Below are positions 18,564 through 29,600 of a stretch of DNA of 64,000 bases, one piece after another; position 1 is the first letter of the stretch; the number at the start of each line of letters is the position of its first letter. The stretch is from positions 35,504 through 99,503 of the forward strand of contig WFNB01000005.1 in assembly GCA_015488755.1 (NCBI GenBank). Direction: 5' to 3'. The position numbers were made by a program, and so were the translations under genes. Origin of the DNA: Gammaproteobacteria bacterium (lineage in GTDB: Bacteria; Pseudomonadota; Gammaproteobacteria; GRL18). The notes under the pieces were generated by a model, which saw only the letters and a list, made by a program, of their open reading frames with translations, was not told the origin of the DNA and ran no database searches.

Positions 18564-19616
18564 ATGGATACTAAAAATAATAAAATCTTCATTATTGATG
18601 ATGAACCCGTTAACTTGAAGTTACTGGATAAGCTATTAAGTAAACATGGTTATACAGATCTAGTGTTAATTCATGATCCAAGAGAGGTTATTGAGCAATA
18701 CAAGGGGCAACGACCGGATCTTATTTTACTTGATATTAATATGCCATATCTCAATGGCTTTGAAGTCATGGCACAATTGCAGGCCTTGAATGATCCTCTC
18801 TTGCCTCCAATTGTCATATTGACAGCGCAGAATAGTAAAGAATATTTGATGAAGGCTTTGGAGGCGGGTGCCCGAGATTTTTTAACCAAGCCCTTTGATG
18901 GTTATGAGCTACAAATGCGAGTAAGAAACCTGCTGGATGCCCATTTAGCTCATCGAATGTTACATGATCAAAAAAATGTGCTCGAAGAAATGGTGGTTGA
19001 GCGCACCGAAAAATTGCAACGGACACAATTGCAGATAGTACAGCGTTTGGGTATGGCTGCAGAGTATCGTGATGAAGATACCGGTAATCATGTTTTACGT
19101 ATGAGCCATATCTCTATGGTGCTTGCAAAGGCAGTGGGCTGGAGTCAGAAAAATTGTGAATTGATATTATATGCCAGTTCCATGCATGATGTTGGCAAAA
19201 TTGGTATTCCAGACAGTATATTGCTTAAGCCTGGCAAGCTGGATGCAGATGAATGGGAATTAATGAAAACCCATACCACCATTGGCGCAGAACTATTGGC
19301 TCATGATGACTCAGAGTTAATGAAAATGGCACATGAAATTGCTCTGAGTCATCATGAACGTTGGGATGGGTCTGGATACCCGAATGGTTTGGCTGGTGAA
19401 GCTATTCCTAAATCAGGGCGTATTACTGCTTTGGCTGATGTTTTTGATGCCCTAACCTCTCCCCGACCTTATAAAAAAGCATGGTCAATTGATGATACCA
19501 TGGCGCTAATTAAAGACGCTAGTGGCAAACACTTTGACCCTGAGTTGGTTGATATTTTTATACAACAATTAGCTAATATATTGGCGGTAAGAAAACAATT
19601 TTTAGACGAAGAATAG
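18564..19616 (+). CDS. Response regulator with HD-GYP c-di-GMP phosphodiesterase domain (RpfG-like)
   Basis: Residues about 8-125 form a receiver (IFIIDDEP acidic pair, LILLDINMP with the phospho-Asp, TKPFDG with the Lys). A helical linker leads to an HD-GYP domain (about 155-345) with GNHVLRMSH, MHDVGKIGIPD for the metal-binding HD pair, HHERWDGSGYPNGL for HHE and GYP, and DVFDALTSPRPYKKAW. All metal and signature residues are present, so it should hydrolyse c-di-GMP when phosphorylated. It opens the run of kinase genes downstream and is the island's most likely output. The phosphodonor is not known. Confidence 0.92.
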   Translation: MDTKNNKIFIIDDEPVNLKLLDKLLSKHGYTDLVLIHDPREVIEQYKGQRPDLILLDINMPYLNGFEVMAQLQALNDPLLPPIVILTAQNSKEYLMKALEAGARDFLTKPFDGYELQMRVRNLLDAHLAHRMLHDQKNVLEEMVVERTEKLQRTQLQIVQRLGMAAEYRDEDTGNHVLRMSHISMVLAKAVGWSQKNCELILYASSMHDVGKIGIPDSILLKPGKLDADEWELMKTHTTIGAELLAHDDSELMKMAHEIALSHHERWDGSGYPNGLAGEAIPKSGRITALADVFDALTSPRPYKKAWSIDDTMALIKDASGKHFDPELVDIFIQQLANILAVRKQFLDEE

Positions 19617-19698
19617 AAAATAAGAGGAGCAAGAGAAAGGTGTTGTATTTTTCTTTTGCTAGAATAAGACTGATTCTAAACGAATAGGATACGCTTTA

Positions 19699-20082
19699 AT
19701 GTCACAATTACAACGCATATTATATGTTGAAGATGAGCCTGATATTCAGGCTATTGCAACAATGGCACTGGAAATGGTAGGTGGCTTTAGCGTCAAAGTC
19801 TGCTCATCTGGAGAGGAAGCACTTGCTGAGGCTGAAGCCTATGCTCCTGATATGATTTTATTGGATGTGATGATGCCCGGTATGGATGGTCCCACAACGC
19901 TTCAGGCATTAAGGGAAAAACCGGCATTGAGCCAACTGCCCGTGGCCTTTATGACCGCAAAAGTCCAACCTCAAGAAATAGAATACTACAAATCATTAGG
20001 CGCACTTGATGCCATTGCTAAACCCTTTGACCCGATGACATTGGCCGATCAGGTTAGGGCTATTTGGAACTCTCGCATATAA
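19699..20082 (+). CDS. Stand-alone receiver-domain response regulator (CheY-like)
   Basis: The 127-aa protein is a single receiver domain: LYVEDEPD holds the acidic pair, MILLDVMMPGMDG the phospho-Asp near residue 56, FMTAKV the Thr switch and IAKPFDP the conserved Lys. There is no output domain, so it either binds a partner such as a motor or kinase or shuttles phosphoryl groups to an HPt. It lies 36-51 bp before the large HPt-containing hybrid kinase, whose HPt domain is an obvious partner. The assignment to a receiver is certain; the target is inferred. Confidence 0.9.
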   Translation: MSQLQRILYVEDEPDIQAIATMALEMVGGFSVKVCSSGEEALAEAEAYAPDMILLDVMMPGMDGPTTLQALREKPALSQLPVAFMTAKVQPQEIEYYKSLGALDAIAKPFDPMTLADQVRAIWNSRI

Positions 20083-20133
20083 ATTCCTTTTGTACTTATC
20101 ACAGATATATGTGAATTATTGGATAACACCAAG

Positions 20134-23100
20134 ATGGTAGATTCAAACAAATCTGAACTGCAAAACAAGCTTAAAGCGTTGCAACAAAACTTTAAAGCGC
20201 AGTTGGCTAAAAAAACAACCGATATTGAACATTTGTGGCTTGCTATAAAGCAGGAAACCAACCGTTCAAAACTACAAGACTTACATCGTATGGTGCACTC
20301 ACTGGCAGGTTCTGGCGGTACCTATGGTGCCATGGCTGTGAGCACTCAGGCAAGAATGTTAGAGCAAATGCTCCTATCGCTTCTTAACGATGAAAACGTG
20401 CAAAGTAGTCAGAATCTTCCCCATACGGTATGCGATCAAATCAACCAATTAATCTTAGATTTACAGGATATTGCCCTAGCCTGGCAGCCTTCTGATATTC
20501 CCTATATTCCTCCTGAAAAACCACTAAAATCTGCCGATAATAGTTTAATTTATCTTATTGAAGATGACATTGTATTAGGGCAAAACCTAAAGATAGATAT
20601 CGAGTCTTATGGCTTTGAAGTGGTGCATTTTACAGAATTAAATACCTTTGAAAAGGCAGTAAAAGAGCAAATGCCAGCGGTTATCCTTATGGATATTGTT
20701 CTTAAAGAGGGTGATATCGCAGGTGCTGAGGCGATATCACGTTTAAAAAAGACTCTGGATATTATGCCGCCTGTTATTTTTATGTCGGTGCGAGATGATA
20801 TTGTTGCACGCTTAGCCGCAGCCAGAGCGGGTGCGAATCGTTATTTTTCCAAACCATTGAATATGGAAAAATTATCACAGACACTGGCCGGCCTGACTCT
20901 GCGTTCTAAAATGCATCCCTTTCGCATCTTGGCTATTGATGATGACAAGGCATTATTAGATTACTATGAAACGGTACTTGGTAATGCCGGTATGGAAGTC
21001 AAAACATTAACCGATCCGATGAAAACATTGCGTGCTTTAAATGAATTTCGTCCAGATGTGATCCTTGTTGATGTGTATATGCCTAATTGTTCTGGTCCTG
21101 AGTTGGCAGAGGTGATCCGTCAAGATGATGGCTGGAGCTTGACCCCCATTATCTTTTTATCAACCGAATCAAACCTGAGTCGTCAACTATCAGCGATGAA
21201 CCAGGGGGGCGATGATTTTTTAGTTAAGCCGATACAGGCAAGTCATTTAGAAGCTGCAGTGACGGCCCGTGCCAAGCGTGCTCGTTGGACCACTCGTCTC
21301 AGAGATGATTTACAACGAGCTAAAAGAGACAATGAATTTCAGTTGGTTACGATGAACCAACACGCCATCGTGTGCATAACCAATCCTAAAGGAGAGATCA
21401 CTTATGTCAATGATAAATTTTGTCGGGTGAGTGGTTATCGCAGAGAAGAATTATTAGGCCAGACGAACCATATTGTCAATTCAGGTGTACAGAGTCATGA
21501 TTTTTATAAGACCATGTGGCAGACCATTAGTCAGGGAAATGTATGGCAAGGAATTATGTGCAACCTGAGCAAAAATGCTAAAAAATACTGGGTCGATGCC
21601 ACCATTGTTCCCTTTGTTGATGAAATGGGCAAGCCCTATAAATACGTTACCACACAAACAGATATTACCTCCTTTAGAGAGAGTGAAAATAAATACCGTT
21701 CCTTATTTGAATTGTCAGATGATGCAAATGTTATTTTAGATAAAAAAGGCTTAATTGATTGCAATCAATCCACTATCACAATGTTTGCTTGTAAAGATAA
21801 AGAAAAATTTTTAGCGATGACGCTTAATGATATTTTTCCACCATTGCTACCCAGTGAGAGCAGTACACAGTTAATAACAGTCAATGAAAAGATTCAAACA
21901 GCCTATGAAACGGGTCATGATTTCTTTGAGTGGACGCTTAAAAATAGAGCAGGAGATGAATTTCAGGCAGAAATAACGCTGACACCAATGGTTGTTGAGG
22001 GGCGTTATTTACTACAAGCCATTATTCGAGATGTGACGGCAGAAAGACAAGCCAAGCAAGAGCTGATCTGTGCACGCGAAGCAGCGGATGAAGCCAATCA
22101 TGCTAAATCACAATTTCTCGCCAGTATGAGTCATGAACTGCGCACACCAATGAATGCCATTATTGGTTTTAGCCAATTATTACAAATGGACTCTGATTTG
22201 GATGAATCACAGCTTGATAGTATTGGTGAGATCATAAAAGCAAGTGAGCATTTGTTGAAGCTGATTAATGAAGTTCTGGATCTGGCTAAAATCGAAGCGG
22301 GGAGTATTGAATTATCCATTGACAGTGTTGATCTTAAAGAAGTGGTCTCTGAATCATTGTATCTTATTGAAGCAATGGCAAGCAAACGAGGCATTCAAAT
22401 TGAACTGATCCGTAATGGTAAGCATATCGATCAGAAAAATATGCCCGATCAATGCTTAATGGTTCGGGCTGATTTCACTCGCCTTAAACAAGTGTTGTTA
22501 AACTTATTAAGTAATGCAGTTAAGTATAATCGAGATAATGGCAAGCTCACTATTTGTTGTGATCAATTGGACAATAATCGAGTTCGAGTGGCTGTTTCTG
22601 ATACCGGTAATGGCTTAACGGCAGAGCAACAAGCCTTATTATTTAAACCGTTTGAGCGTCTTGGTTTGGAATCTTCGAACATAGAGGGGACGGGTATTGG
22701 GCTGGTGATCAGCAATAATATTGTCCAGCTTATGGGCGGTACTATTCATGTCGATAGTCAAGAGGGAAAAGGATCAACCTTTTGGTTTGAATTGGACGGT
22801 GACATTATGAATCCAAATAATAAGGTAGAGGCTATTAATAGTGATAGCCCAATAAAAATAGATGCATCTGAAAAACAGCAGGAAAGACAAGAAAAAGACT
22901 ATGAACATAGTGTTTTATACATTGAAGATAATCCAGCAAATATGCGTTTGGTGTCTCAATTATTAGCTCGCCATCCATCACTTTATCTATGGACGGCACC
23001 AGAACCCTTACTGGGTTTGGAGTTAGCCTTAGCACATTTACCGGACTTAATCTTATTGGATATTAATCTACCCGGTATGAGTGGTTTTGAAGTGCTTAAG

Positions 23101-23283
23101 CGACTACGAGAATATAAAGAAACAAAAGATATTACGATTATCGCCGTGAGTGCCAATGCCATGGAAAGAGATATATCAAAAGCAATGGAGGCAGGTTTTG
23201 ATGGTTATATTACCAAACCCATTAATGTAGTTGAATTTCTAAAAACCATAGATGAGGTACTTTTAAAACCTAATGACCAATAA
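20134..23283 (+). CDS. Hybrid histidine kinase: HPt-REC-REC-PAS-PAS-HisKA-HATPase-REC
   Basis: About 1,049 aa from the ATG at 20134 (a TTG at 20119 is possible). Approximate order: HPt (1-120; HSLAGSGGTYG carries the His), REC (140-260; ILMDIVLKEG), REC (265-385; ILVDVYMP), PAS (400-515; TNPKGEITYVNDKF), PAS (525-645), HisKA (SMSHELRTPMNA), HATPase (LLSNAVKYN, DTGNGL, GTGIGL) and a final REC (LILLDINLPGMSG). No membrane segment, so it is cytosolic. An N-terminal HPt with three receivers is unusual and makes it a candidate relay hub. It overlaps the next kinase gene by 11 bp. Confidence 0.92.
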   Translation: MVDSNKSELQNKLKALQQNFKAQLAKKTTDIEHLWLAIKQETNRSKLQDLHRMVHSLAGSGGTYGAMAVSTQARMLEQMLLSLLNDENVQSSQNLPHTVCDQINQLILDLQDIALAWQPSDIPYIPPEKPLKSADNSLIYLIEDDIVLGQNLKIDIESYGFEVVHFTELNTFEKAVKEQMPAVILMDIVLKEGDIAGAEAISRLKKTLDIMPPVIFMSVRDDIVARLAAARAGANRYFSKPLNMEKLSQTLAGLTLRSKMHPFRILAIDDDKALLDYYETVLGNAGMEVKTLTDPMKTLRALNEFRPDVILVDVYMPNCSGPELAEVIRQDDGWSLTPIIFLSTESNLSRQLSAMNQGGDDFLVKPIQASHLEAAVTARAKRARWTTRLRDDLQRAKRDNEFQLVTMNQHAIVCITNPKGEITYVNDKFCRVSGYRREELLGQTNHIVNSGVQSHDFYKTMWQTISQGNVWQGIMCNLSKNAKKYWVDATIVPFVDEMGKPYKYVTTQTDITSFRESENKYRSLFELSDDANVILDKKGLIDCNQSTITMFACKDKEKFLAMTLNDIFPPLLPSESSTQLITVNEKIQTAYETGHDFFEWTLKNRAGDEFQAEITLTPMVVEGRYLLQAIIRDVTAERQAKQELICAREAADEANHAKSQFLASMSHELRTPMNAIIGFSQLLQMDSDLDESQLDSIGEIIKASEHLLKLINEVLDLAKIEAGSIELSIDSVDLKEVVSESLYLIEAMASKRGIQIELIRNGKHIDQKNMPDQCLMVRADFTRLKQVLLNLLSNAVKYNRDNGKLTICCDQLDNNRVRVAVSDTGNGLTAEQQALLFKPFERLGLESSNIEGTGIGLVISNNIVQLMGGTIHVDSQEGKGSTFWFELDGDIMNPNNKVEAINSDSPIKIDASEKQQERQEKDYEHSVLYIEDNPANMRLVSQLLARHPSLYLWTAPEPLLGLELALAHLPDLILLDINLPGMSGFEVLKRLREYKETKDITIIAVSANAMERDISKAMEAGFDGYITKPINVVEFLKTIDEVLLKPNDQ

Positions 23284-24685
23284 AAATACGGATAAGGTTG
23301 ATTCTGTTGAGATAAATTCTACTGAATCATTGGTACCTGAATTTAGTGTATTTGCCTTTAAAACAAATATCTATAGCCATTCTGTTGCCAGTGAGCAGGT
23401 CAGGATGCTCTTTGGTTATAGCCAGTTAATTTCAATATCGAATAGTTTTTTTGCAGCATTATTTGTTGCTTTTATGTGGCCAAGTAATTCTCATTTTATG
23501 TTACTGACATGGTTAGGTGTGATTTTTACGATATCACTATTTCGTTGGTTCTCAGCGGTCTTTTATAATAAAAGAAATAAAGAAACGGATAATACCTCGG
23601 CTTGGATAAATGTCTTTATGCTATTGACTGCCGTTAATAGTACGACTTGGGGGGTAGCCAGTGTTATTTTCTTTTCCAGTGCCAATGTCGGTGAACAGTA
23701 TCTTATTGCTCTTTTTATCTTTGGTTTGGCCTCATTAGGTATTTCAATTTTTTCTATTATACCCAAGGTTATGTATGCCCTATTGATCCCCACCATGTTG
23801 CCATTTACTATTTTAATGATACTTCAAGATGGCTATTCATTTCATTTGCTGGCTATTGGTATGATGTTTGCCTTTTTGTTTTTTATTTTTGCAAGTAGAA
23901 AATCGTATATAAATACCTATGAAAACATTTATTATCATATTAAAGAAGTTGAGCAGAGAAAAACACTGGTTTTAGCCAAAGAACTTGTAGAAAAATCCAG
24001 CAAAGCGAAGTCTGACTTTTTATCAAGAATGAGCCATGAATTGCGCACCCCTTTAAATGCTATTTTAGGTTTTTCTCAAATGTTGGAACTGGATGCAGAT
24101 GATCTTTCTCATACTCAAAAAGACAATGTTTCTGAAATTCTTAATGCCGGTCAACACTTGCTAAACCTTATTAATGAAGTATTGGATTTATCCCGTATCG
24201 AATCTGGCAAGCTGGATATACATTTAGAGAATATAAGTGTAAGCCGTAGTTTACATGAGGCCATTAAATTAATTCAAGAGCAAGCAAAAAACAGACATAT
24301 TCACATTGTTGATCACATCAGCGAGCAGGACTTTTATGTTTATGCCGATGCGATTCGCCTTAAGCAGGTACTTGTTAATCTACTCTCCAATGCCGTTAAA
24401 TATAATTGTGATCACGGTGAAATTATATTAGAGGCTCACGTTATCGATGGGCTTTATTTAACGATCAATATTACCGATACAGGAGAAGGCTTAACAGAAC
24501 AAGAAGTAGACTTGTTATTTGTCCCCTTTGATCGCTTAAATGCAACAAATAATGTCGAAGGGACAGGGATTGGACTTGTTATTACACAACATCTAATAAC
24601 ACTAATGAATGGCAAATTACATGTTATTAGCTCTCGGGGTAAGGGCAGTACCTTTTCTATTGAATTATTGTTGCCAGAAGTATAA
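23273..24685 (+). CDS. Membrane histidine kinase with multi-helix N-terminal sensor
   Basis: The 470-aa protein starts within the end of the hybrid kinase gene. Residues about 35-215 form five or six membrane helices with short loops, a 7TM/MASE-like integral sensor that I cannot name. The kinase core follows: SRMSHELRTPLNAI (phospho-His about residue 254), LLSNAVKYN (N box), DTGEGL (G1) and GTGIGLVI (G2). No receiver is attached, so it must phosphorylate a separate regulator. The core closely resembles those of the kinases at 24695, 30766 and 34891. Confidence 0.88.
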   Translation: MTNKNTDKVDSVEINSTESLVPEFSVFAFKTNIYSHSVASEQVRMLFGYSQLISISNSFFAALFVAFMWPSNSHFMLLTWLGVIFTISLFRWFSAVFYNKRNKETDNTSAWINVFMLLTAVNSTTWGVASVIFFSSANVGEQYLIALFIFGLASLGISIFSIIPKVMYALLIPTMLPFTILMILQDGYSFHLLAIGMMFAFLFFIFASRKSYINTYENIYYHIKEVEQRKTLVLAKELVEKSSKAKSDFLSRMSHELRTPLNAILGFSQMLELDADDLSHTQKDNVSEILNAGQHLLNLINEVLDLSRIESGKLDIHLENISVSRSLHEAIKLIQEQAKNRHIHIVDHISEQDFYVYADAIRLKQVLVNLLSNAVKYNCDHGEIILEAHVIDGLYLTINITDTGEGLTEQEVDLLFVPFDRLNATNNVEGTGIGLVITQHLITLMNGKLHVISSRGKGSTFSIELLLPEV

Positions 24686-24694
24686 AGGCTATTA

Positions 24695-26449
24695 ATGAAA
24701 CTTCAATCCATTGTGTTAGCTTTAACCTTAGTGATTTTTAGCATTATTGCTGCTATTGGCTATTATGCCGATATAAGTTGGTCTGATAATGTTTTAGATG
24801 AGGCTCAAAAAAACACTGAAATACAATCGCTTATGTTAGCACATGATTTTAGCTCCTTTGTAAAAAATCAAAAAAAACCAGTTCGAACCCTTGCTAATAT
24901 ACAAAGCATTCAAAAAGCCGTTATCTATGCAGATAAACAAAGCCTTCAGCAAGCGAATCAATTATTAGATATTTTTTGTGCCACTTTAGATGCCATGACC
25001 TGCTATTTAATGGATAAAGAAGGGCTTACCATTGCCTCAAGTAACCGTCATTCAAAACACAGTTTTGTGGGTAAAAATTACTCATTTCGTCCTTATTTTA
25101 AGTTTGCTATTGAAGGTGTACCCTTTACTCATTTAGCCTTGGGCATTACCTCCAAAAAAAGAGGTGTTTATTTTAGTCATCCTGTCATGAATAAGGACAA
25201 TATTCCTCAGGGAGTTGTTGTTGTTAAATATTCAGTCTTAGATATGGAGGGCTTATTTCACAATGTTCCTGGTATTGTCACCATTACGGGCAGCGATGGT
25301 ATTGTCTTTGCTACGAATAAAATAGACTGGTTATATAAAAGTTTATGGCTATTATCAGAAGCAGAAAAAAAAGCCTTATTAAAAAGAGAAGTCTTTAGCG
25401 ATGAAATGCCTGAAAATATTGGTATTCATCATGCATCTGATCAGATAAAAGCAGGGGACTCTACCGCTTATTTATTAGCCACACAGCAACTCGATGGCTT
25501 GCTTGGCTGGCAATTGAGCTACTTTATTGAGTTGGCTGATGTGCAAATGACTCAATATGAACTATTTAAAAAAATGCTGACTTCTTGGCCAGCACTATTA
25601 CTGTTGTTTCTGGTATTTATCACCCTATGGTTATACGTTATTGCTAAGCAAGAAATCACGAAACGCTCGATTATGAAACAGGATCTCTTTATTGCTAAAG
25701 AGCAGGCAGAAAAAGCTAATCAAGCAAAATCAGAATTTTTATCACGCATGAGCCATGAATTAAGAACGCCTTTAAATGCCATCCTTGGTTTTGCGCAAAT
25801 GCTGGAACTAGATGCAAAAAACTTTAATGACTTGCAACAAGAGAATATTAAAGAAATTCTTCAAGGAGGGCATCACTTGTTGCATCTAATTAATGAAGTG
25901 CTTGATTTATCTCGTATTGAATCAGGAAAATTAGAAACCTATATGAGTATGATCGAGCTGAAAGATGTTATCCAACAAGCCTTAGTATTAGTTCAAGTAC
26001 AAGCAAATAGAAAACAATTACGCATTATTAACCACCTAAGTGATCAAAACGTACCCGTTTATGCCGATCATCTTCGCCTTAAGCAAGTCATTGTTAATTT
26101 GCTGTCAAATGCAGTTAAGTACAATAGAGAAAAGGGCTCCATTATTATTGAATATTATATTCTTGATGAGGATACTCTGAGTTTGTCTATTAGTGATACC
26201 GGTTACGGTATCAGTGATGCAGATATGAAAAAATTATTCATTCCCTTTGAGCGTTTAAATACGGATCATAATATTGAAGGTGCTGGTATTGGGCTGGTTA
26301 TTAGTCACCACTTAATGATGCTAATGGGTGGCCAATTGGGTGCCCAAAGTCGAGAAAATGAAGGCAGTACTTTTTGGTTAGAATTACAGAGACAAGAACC
26401 TAAAACAGAACCTTTATTAGAACCTCAACTAGAAATAAAATCACTATGA
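24695..26449 (+). CDS. Histidine kinase with DctB-like double-Cache sensor
   Basis: The 584-aa kinase has TM1 (about 5-25), a periplasmic sensor (about 30-300) and TM2 (about 302-322). In the sensor, FVGKNYSFRPYFKFA closely recalls the ligand-binding segment of DctB-type dCache domains, and GVYFSHPVM and ITGSDGIVFATN fit the rest. The core has SRMSHELRTPLNAI, LLSNAVKYN, DTGYGI and GAGIGLVI, so the second Gly box is slightly altered (GAG for GTG). A C4-dicarboxylate-like ligand is plausible but not shown. It lies 9 bp after the preceding kinase gene. Confidence 0.88.
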   Translation: MKLQSIVLALTLVIFSIIAAIGYYADISWSDNVLDEAQKNTEIQSLMLAHDFSSFVKNQKKPVRTLANIQSIQKAVIYADKQSLQQANQLLDIFCATLDAMTCYLMDKEGLTIASSNRHSKHSFVGKNYSFRPYFKFAIEGVPFTHLALGITSKKRGVYFSHPVMNKDNIPQGVVVVKYSVLDMEGLFHNVPGIVTITGSDGIVFATNKIDWLYKSLWLLSEAEKKALLKREVFSDEMPENIGIHHASDQIKAGDSTAYLLATQQLDGLLGWQLSYFIELADVQMTQYELFKKMLTSWPALLLLFLVFITLWLYVIAKQEITKRSIMKQDLFIAKEQAEKANQAKSEFLSRMSHELRTPLNAILGFAQMLELDAKNFNDLQQENIKEILQGGHHLLHLINEVLDLSRIESGKLETYMSMIELKDVIQQALVLVQVQANRKQLRIINHLSDQNVPVYADHLRLKQVIVNLLSNAVKYNREKGSIIIEYYILDEDTLSLSISDTGYGISDADMKKLFIPFERLNTDHNIEGAGIGLVISHHLMMLMGGQLGAQSRENEGSTFWLELQRQEPKTEPLLEPQLEIKSL

Positions 26450-26601
26450 GATTAATGCTTTCAATTATTGAGTTCTTATTTTTTTAGGTTAAACAGGGAA
26501 TTTAAGGAAAGTGAATAAAATAACTCTAGTAAGTTCCCAAAAGAATTATGGTCGATAAGAAAACAGATAATACGTATTATAAATTTTATTGAGGTTTTTT
26601 T

Positions 26602-29600
26602 GTGTTTGAAAATATGAAAATAAAAACAGTGGGCTTACTGATAGCCCTTATGTTAACGATGGTTGTTCTGGTTGTTAGTATGGACGCTTATGAACTTAAT
26701 AAGGAACTTACGGGTGTCAAAACATCATGGGTAAAATTTAATGCAGAGCGCTCAACACGCTATCGAATGTTGCGGGGCTTAAATGCTGTTTTGGGTTATG
26801 GTGGTATGATCCATAACTTCAAAAATTTCTTTATACGTAAAGATAGCCTCTATTTAAGAAAAGCAGAGCAATCCATAGCTACTGCTCACTTTATTGTGGC
26901 GAATTATAGAACGATTGCCGATGCCGAAGAGCAGCTTGCTTTAAATAAAATTGAAGTGATGTTGAATGATTATTCAATCTCATTGGCTTTGATTGAGAAA
27001 CTACAAAGCGTAGGAGTCAATGCGGATCAAATATCTCACCAAGTGGCGGTAAATGATAAAAAAGCAATTAAAAGTTTATTGTTGTTGCAAAATAAGAGTT
27101 TAGAAAATAGCTATGAGCAGGGAGAAAATGTATTAAAGGGCAGTAAGCTGCAACTTCTTAATTGGTTAAGAAGTGGTATGGGCTATAATGGTATGATTCA
27201 TAATTTTAAAAATTATATTATCCGCCATGATGAGCAGTATTGGCATTCTGCACAACGTGATTTTGCTTATTTATCTCAGGTATTGGCTGACTATAAAAAA
27301 CTGCCTCTGAATAATGATGAGTCTCAAGCAATACAGACATTGCAAGACGTTATTGAGCATTATAAAAAAAATATTGTTTTGGCTAGAAGTCTTATTTCTA
27401 AAGGAAAAACGGTTGAGCAAATTGATAAAGTCGTGGCCATTAATGATCAAATAGCCTTTGATGCCTTTTCTGCTATTGGTCGGGTTATTAACCAACAAAA
27501 TGAGCAGGAATCTAAAATAGTAACGAATACCTTACAAACCTTAGACCGAGGTGTAGAAGTTCGCACCATGGTCATTGTGACCTTATTGGTCTTATCTATT
27601 GTGGCAATTATGTGGCTCTTAATCAGCAAAATTATTAGCCCAATTTCGTATCTTACCCAGATAATGCAAAAGTTAGCAGATAATAAACTGGATACGATTA
27701 TTGATATAGAAACGGGCAATAATGAAATTGGTATTATGGTAAAAACACTTAAGGTGTTTAAAAGTAATGCTATCGTCACCTTAAAAGATGCCCAATTGAT
27801 AAAAAAAATTATGTCATCAGCAGGTGAAGGCATTTATGGGGTGGACACTCATGGCATTATTACCTTTATTAACCCAAAGGCTGCACAGATGTTGGGCTGG
27901 GATGAGAATGAACTATTAGGGCAGGATATTCATAAGCTCTGCCACTATAAACATTTAGATGGTTCTGACTATCCTATTGATGATTGCCCAACACGACTTG
28001 CTATGGAACGCTGTCAGGAAACAGAAGCTACTGATGAGATTTTTTGGCACAAAAATGCTGAGAGTTTCCCAGTGGAAATGACCACAACACCGCTTATTGA
28101 AGATGATAAGGTTTCTGGTGCGGTGGTGTTATTTCAAGATATTACCGAACGCAAACGTGTCGAACGAATGAAAACAGAATTTATTTCTACGGTCAGTCAT
28201 GAGTTACGCACACCGCTCACTTCTATTCGCGGCTCGTTAGGCCTAATTATGGGAGGAGCTGTTGGTGAACTGCCACAAAAAGCAGGTGAACTACTTAAAA
28301 TTGCCAGCAATAATACCGAGCGTTTGTTGATGCTCATTAATGATATTTTGGATGTTGAAAAAATTGAAGCGGGTTCAATGAATTTTCAATTTGAGAATTT
28401 ACCACTCATGCCTATGGTTGAACAGGTATTGCAAGATAATGCCGCTTATGCCGATCAATACGGAGTAAAGTTTGTATTAAAAACAACTGAGAGTGATGCG
28501 ACTATCTATGCGGACAAGGGACGCTTTATGCAAGTTATGGCCAATCTCCTTTCCAATGCGGCAAAATTTTCTCGTGAGAATGAAAATGTAGAAATATCGG
28601 TTGTCTGTACTCATAATCATTGGGTGCGCATTTCTGTCACCGATCATGGCTTTGGTATCCCAGATGAATTCCAACCTAAATTATTTGACAAGTTCACGCA
28701 ATCAGATTCCTCAGACACTAGGCAAAAAGGTGGCACTGGATTAGGTCTTAGCATCACTAAAGCAATTATTGAAAAACATAATGGTATTCTAGATTTTGTG
28801 AGTCGGGAAGGTATTGGCACCACCTTTTTTGTGGATCTCCCTAGCCAAGCCGAAATAAAAACCGATGAATTAACTAAAGACAACTTAGCTTCTGATAATA
28901 AGGATCATGAAACAATTCTTATTATTGAAGATAATGAAGATGTGGCGACTTTGTTACGCATGATGCTGACTCAAGGTGGGTACAATAGTGATATTGCTTA
29001 TACTATTGGCGAAGCACGAAATTATTTACACAATAGAACGTATAAGGCCATTACGCTTGATCTTGCTTTATCACATGAAAATGGTATCGAATTTTTAGAA
29101 GAGTTACGCCAAAATGCATCGACTAAAGATATTCCGGTTGTTGTTGTTTCGGCCAAAGCAGATGAAACTAAGCGAGAACTCAATGGTGGTGCACTTGCTT
29201 TAGCGGATTGGCTTAATAAGCCGATTGATGAAAGTCGTTTGCTTGATGTGATACAGCAGGCAACATCAGAAGGCAAAAAGCCAAGAGTGTTACATGTGGA
29301 AGATGATGATGATGTACACACCGTGATGGCTTATATGCTAAGCGAGCATTGTGCTTTAACACGGACGGCAACCTTGTCAGAGTCTAAAAAAATATTGCTC
29401 AAGCAAGCGTTTGATCTGGTGCTTCTGGATATTGGCCTACCAGATGGTTCGGGTTTGGATTTATTAGAAATAATTGAACGCCTCACTGTGCCACCTAAGG
29501 TGGTTATTTTTTCCGCTAATGATGTCAGTCAACAATATGCGGATAAAGTGAGTGCCGTGCTTATGAAAAGTAAAACAGATAATTCCAGATTATTTGATAC

